From: Glycomyces buryatensis
GTDB lineage: Bacteria > Actinomycetota > Actinomycetes > Mycobacteriales > Micromonosporaceae
Reading direction: 5' to 3'
Assembly (NCBI RefSeq): GCF_004912275.1
Contig: NZ_STGY01000073.1
Span: 62,001-126,000 of the forward strand
DNA: 64,000 nucleotides
Positions within the stretch are counted from its first letter, which is position 1, and each line of letters begins with the position of its first letter. The notes beneath the pieces were generated by a model. That model saw nothing but the letters and a program-made list of their open reading frames with translations. It did not search any database and had not been told where the DNA came from. Shown here in pieces: positions 61,275-64,000 of this stretch. The position numbers and the translations under genes were made by a program.

Positions 61275-62399
61275 ATGCCAACCGACAACAGCCACGACCT
61301 GAGCGCGCTCGCCCGCAGTCAACTGCGTCCCGAACTCGACCCCGCTCCGACTCTGCGCGTCCAGGTTCGAGCGAAGCCACTCCGCCAGGCCCCGGTGTAC
61401 GCGCTCGTGGCGGTGCCCATGAAAGCCCAAGCCGCAGAACTTCGTACGGTCCGGCTCGAAGCCGACGACGACCGGTTGACGCTCACCGGGTTCGACTACA
61501 TCCATGCCCTGTCGGTCTCCCTCACGGTGAAGCGCGGCCCGCTCCACCGCAGCGGCAACGCCGCCGTCGACGCTGCCCGCCTCGCGGCCGCGCTCGACCT
61601 TGTCGGCGGTGAGACCGTCGAAATCACCGTGGCAGGCAAGGCCATCACCGTGATGGCACCGGGTTGCACGGTGCTCTTGGCCGCCGTGCCACTCGACCGA
61701 TTCCCTACCCTGCCACAGCCGATGGACGACGCCGAACGCATCACGGGCGGTGCGCTCGACGGCACGGCGCTCACCGCCATTGCCCGCGCGGGGGCGGTCG
61801 TCGAGACAGGACCTGTTTACGGCGACTGGGCAGCGGTCCGGGTGCGCATCGACGCCTCAGGTATCCGGGCGTGGGCGAAGGCCACGTACGCCGCGACGGT
61901 CCAAACCGTCGAGCACGCCACGGACGCCAGCGACCGGAAGGTGCTCGACGTCGTCATCCCCTCTGAGGCCGTCGTAGCGCTGGCGAAGCCCTTTGCCGAC
62001 ATGGGCGGGGAGTGGAGCACCGCCGTCGTCGCCTGTTCTTCCACGCGGTGGCTGGAGCTGCGCCGCGGCGACGTCACCAGCCGCATCAAGACCCTCGCCA
62101 CCGCCGTCGAAGACCTGTCGGTGATCGGCGGATACCTCGACGAGCCGGTCCAGGCCAGTGCTGCGCAGTCCAAGTCCTCGCTCGCCTCCCGCATCCGCGC
62201 GAATCGGAGCGAGCGCCTGGAGCTGGCCGAGGTGGTCGAGTTCTGGGGCCTGCGCCGCACCGTCGACCGGCGGCTGCTCAAGAAAGCCCTGGCGACCCTC
62301 CCCGACGGTGAGGTCACGCTCGCCCTCACCACCGGCAACCGGCTCCTGCTCACCGCTGGCGGTGCGCGGACCGTCGTCTCAACGGCGCCGCTCTCGTAA
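61275..62399 (+). CDS. DnaN-like sliding-clamp homologue
   Basis: The 374-residue length equals that of a DNA polymerase III beta subunit. Strand patterns match the clamp repeats: LRTVRLEADDDRLTLTGFDYIHALSVSLTV in domain I (in parts), AARLAAALDLVGGETVEITV, and GEVTLALTTGNRLLLTAGGA near the end. Identity to chromosomal DnaN looks low. An element-encoded clamp could load the element's replication or repair proteins. AAGAGGAAAG precedes ATG 61275; the longer frame upstream is a shadow of the zinc-ribbon gene. Confidence 0.65.
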   Translation: MPTDNSHDLSALARSQLRPELDPAPTLRVQVRAKPLRQAPVYALVAVPMKAQAAELRTVRLEADDDRLTLTGFDYIHALSVSLTVKRGPLHRSGNAAVDAARLAAALDLVGGETVEITVAGKAITVMAPGCTVLLAAVPLDRFPTLPQPMDDAERITGGALDGTALTAIARAGAVVETGPVYGDWAAVRVRIDASGIRAWAKATYAATVQTVEHATDASDRKVLDVVIPSEAVVALAKPFADMGGEWSTAVVACSSTRWLELRRGDVTSRIKTLATAVEDLSVIGGYLDEPVQASAAQSKSSLASRIRANRSERLELAEVVEFWGLRRTVDRRLLKKALATLPDGEVTLALTTGNRLLLTAGGARTVVSTAPLS

Positions 62400-62479
62400 G
62401 TACCGCCAGCTACCTCCATCGGCGAGCCCTGAACGACTCGCCTCCATCCATCAAGAATCAATCCAGAAGGGACAGCCCA

Positions 62480-63556
62480 ATGGCTGACAACAACCGCGAC
62501 AAGGTCCTGGCCTGCCTCACCGAGGCAGGAGAACCCTTGACCGTCCGCAACATCACCGCCACCACCGGTCTGAAAACCGCCGAGGTCAAGGAAGCCCTCG
62601 ATTCGCTCAAGGCCGAGGACCGCACCGCATCGGCCAAGTCCGGCCGCACCGAGCAGTGGTCCCTGGCCAGCACCGACGCCAGCGACAGCCCGGACACGCC
62701 CGAAAAGCAGCCCGAACCCGAGGACGAGGCGACCGAGGAACCGTCCGAGATCGACGACCAGACCGGTCCCGTGAACACCGACGAGCCCGACGTGCAGGCC
62801 GTCACCGATGACGCCCAGGGCGAGGACCTCACCGACGAGGTCGAAGTCCAGGGCACCGACGACTCCGAGGCCGAGCCGCCCACCGAAGCCGACTCCGGCG
62901 ACGACGCTGGGCCCGACGGCCCGAATGAGGACGAGGTGTCCGTACCCGAGCCGGTCGACCCGGAAGTCGTGTTCGCCGCGACGATGCTCGACCAGCTCGG
63001 TGAGAAAGCCACGTTCACCGTCGAGTCCTTCGCGCGGACCTGCGGGAAGACCACCGCGACCGAACGGAACCGGCTGCTGCGTGCCCTGTGGGCGCTGGCC
63101 GAGCACTACCTGCTCGACAAGTCCGACCCGAACAACGTCGACGGCGGCGAGTGGACAGTCAAGGCCCCGGGCCTGGCCGCTGCCGCCGTCGAGCGGCGCA
63201 TCCAGGCCGACGACGCGCCGAACGAGATCGAGGTCCGCACCGTCAAGCGGATGCCGTGGGCAGCGAACGGCGGTTCGAAGGCCAGCCGCAGCCCCGGGAG
63301 CAACCTCAGGGGCGACTTGAAACCCGCCAGGGTCCGGGGCGAGCTGCGCGAGCAGATCGACGCGGTCCTTGACGCGCTTCCGTCCGGCGAGGTGGTGACG
63401 CCCGGCTGGGTCGCCGAGGCCGTCCGCAAGGACGACACCCACCACCGCGAGGCCGACTCGAACGCGGTCAACAACTACCTGCGCGAGCTGCGCCTCCAAG
63501 GCCGCGTCGCCGACGCCTCCGCCGAACACGGCGGCCGCGCCTACCGCCTCGCCTGA
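62480..63556 (+). CDS. Acidic protein with winged-helix domains at both ends
   Basis: The 358-residue protein has an N-terminal winged helix (KVLACLTEAGEPLTVRNITATTGLKTAEVKEALDSL in parts), a very acidic linker (about 75-155), a second helical region (ATFTVESFARTCGKTTATERNRLLRALWALAEHYLL) and a C-terminal winged-helix-like end (LDALPSGEVVTPGWVAEAVRKDD to RGRAYRLA-like GGRAYRLA). It may be a DNA-binding maintenance or regulatory protein and a candidate reader of the YGTGANCG motif (speculative). AGAAGGGA precedes ATG 62480. Confidence 0.6.
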   Translation: MADNNRDKVLACLTEAGEPLTVRNITATTGLKTAEVKEALDSLKAEDRTASAKSGRTEQWSLASTDASDSPDTPEKQPEPEDEATEEPSEIDDQTGPVNTDEPDVQAVTDDAQGEDLTDEVEVQGTDDSEAEPPTEADSGDDAGPDGPNEDEVSVPEPVDPEVVFAATMLDQLGEKATFTVESFARTCGKTTATERNRLLRALWALAEHYLLDKSDPNNVDGGEWTVKAPGLAAAAVERRIQADDAPNEIEVRTVKRMPWAANGGSKASRSPGSNLRGDLKPARVRGELREQIDAVLDALPSGEVVTPGWVAEAVRKDDTHHREADSNAVNNYLRELRLQGRVADASAEHGGRAYRLA

Positions 63557-63576
63557 CCAATCCACCAACACCACAC

Positions 63577-63608
63577 CGAGGGCCGACAACTGCGGTTGTC
63601 GGCCCTCG
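63577..63608. terminator. Perfect hairpin before the ArdC-like gene
   Basis: A 14-bp perfect stem (CGAGGGCCGACAAC with a TGCG loop) lies 20 bases after the stop and 44 bases before the next ATG. It has no T tract. Confidence 0.6.
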
Positions 63609-63652
63609 CGCTGTCCAACCACGCCAACAAGAAAGGAAGAGAGGAACCCCAG

Positions 63653-64000
63653 ATGGGACGCAAGACCTACACCGAAGAGGAGAAGGCCGCGTTCAAAGAA
63701 CGCGACCGGGAACTGGCCGAAGCGGCCGACGCCGCCCTGGCCGCACCAGGGGCCGGAGCTAGAGCAACCGAGGTCGCGCTGCGCTCGCCGAAACTGGCGG
63801 CCTACAGCCTCCGCAACCACATGATGCTCGCCCTCCAAGCCGAACAGGCCGGGATCGAGCTGCGCGATGTCGACACCGGCCGCGGATGGAAGGAACGCGG
63901 TCGCACTCCCCGCAAGGGATCCAAGGCGGTCATGCGGATCGTCTACCCGATCACGCCCAAGTCCGGCGAAGCCGACACCAGCGAGGACGGCGAGACCCCG
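63653..64000 (+). CDS. ArdC-like N-terminal part (3' truncated by window)
   Basis: The first 116 residues are visible: an acidic/basic helix, then SPKLAAYSLRNHMMLALQAEQAG and GRGWKERGRTPRKGSKAVMRIVYP. The spacing of YSLRN, the G-W block and GRTPRKGSKA fits the ssDNA-binding N-terminal domain of ArdC anti-restriction proteins (YSFRN, GFxTW, GRxVxKGEK). The metallopeptidase half would lie beyond the window. ArdC protects incoming DNA from restriction during conjugation. GAAAGGAAGAGAGG gives a strong ribosome-binding site. Confidence 0.65.
   Translation, partial: MGRKTYTEEEKAAFKERDRELAEAADAALAAPGAGARATEVALRSPKLAAYSLRNHMMLALQAEQAGIELRDVDTGRGWKERGRTPRKGSKAVMRIVYPITPKSGEADTSEDGETP

Noticed and set aside
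26930-64000. Integrase and attachment sites of the putative element
   Set aside because: No tyrosine or serine recombinase motif and no tRNA-end duplication are visible in the window, so I do not assign element ends; the rplR-end repeat is too short and imperfect to call an att site.

Overview
The window is high-GC actinobacterial DNA. Its ribosomal proteins, the sugar importer without its own ATPase, the XRE-DUF5753/DUF397 gene pair and the PrgI/VirB4-like transfer genes are typical of mycelial actinomycetes. A Glycomyces or Stackebrandtia-like member (Glycomycetaceae/Micromonosporales) is my best guess, but it rests on gene content only.

Layout. (1) 1-10.75 kb: the end of fusA, then tuf, the whole S10 operon and the first part of the spc operon (rplN to rplR), all on the plus strand. 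The run stops at a strong intrinsic terminator directly after rplR, and rpsE-rpmD-rplO-secY do not follow. (2) 10.8-23.5 kb: a cell-wall and amino-sugar scavenging locus. It has an exported GH3 hexosaminidase, a GH25 muramidase and a Tat-exported amidase; RpiR regulator 1 divergent from murQ; an amino-sugar kinase divergent from RpiR regulator 2; an NgcEFG-like ABC importer; and a secreted GH43-CBM13 enzyme. Wall and chitin fragments would be cut outside, imported, phosphorylated and fed into GlcNAc-6-P metabolism. (3) 23.9-26.8 kb: a DUF222/HNH gene with a replaced 3' end, a frameshifted transposase scrap, and a lower-GC gene for a WXG/ESX-like protein. A 16-bp direct repeat flanks the lower-GC gene.

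(4) 27-64 kb: most likely a large integrative conjugative element or integrated plasmid that runs off the right edge. No integrase or relaxase-type recombinase is visible in the window. A minus-strand Tad/Flp-type pilus operon (37.7 to 27.9 kb) is followed by an APH-like kinase, an XRE regulator fused to a peptide deformylase, and a long minus-strand operon of small proteins (45.0 to 41.1 kb). Next come an XRE/DUF397 pair and a toxin-immunity pair in which a DddA-like deaminase is fused to a sigma-factor-like protein. The conjugation operon follows (49.1-57.9 kb: VirB2-like, TrbL-like, PrgI, VirB4, transglycosylase-M23, VirD4, replication-relaxation). The right part holds the prepilin peptidase that the pilus operon lacks, a DnaN-like clamp, a two-ended winged-helix protein and the start of an ArdC-like gene.

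The pilus operon, transfer operon and right-hand module share an unexplained 10-bp motif (YGTGANCGNN), found as clustered and tandem copies at operon boundaries (about 27.9, 48.8-49.0, 58.0 and 58.8 kb). It is a candidate operator or replication/transfer iteron for the element. The strongest novelty candidates are this motif system, the sigma-like/deaminase fusion with its immunity gene, and the XRE-peptide deformylase fusion.
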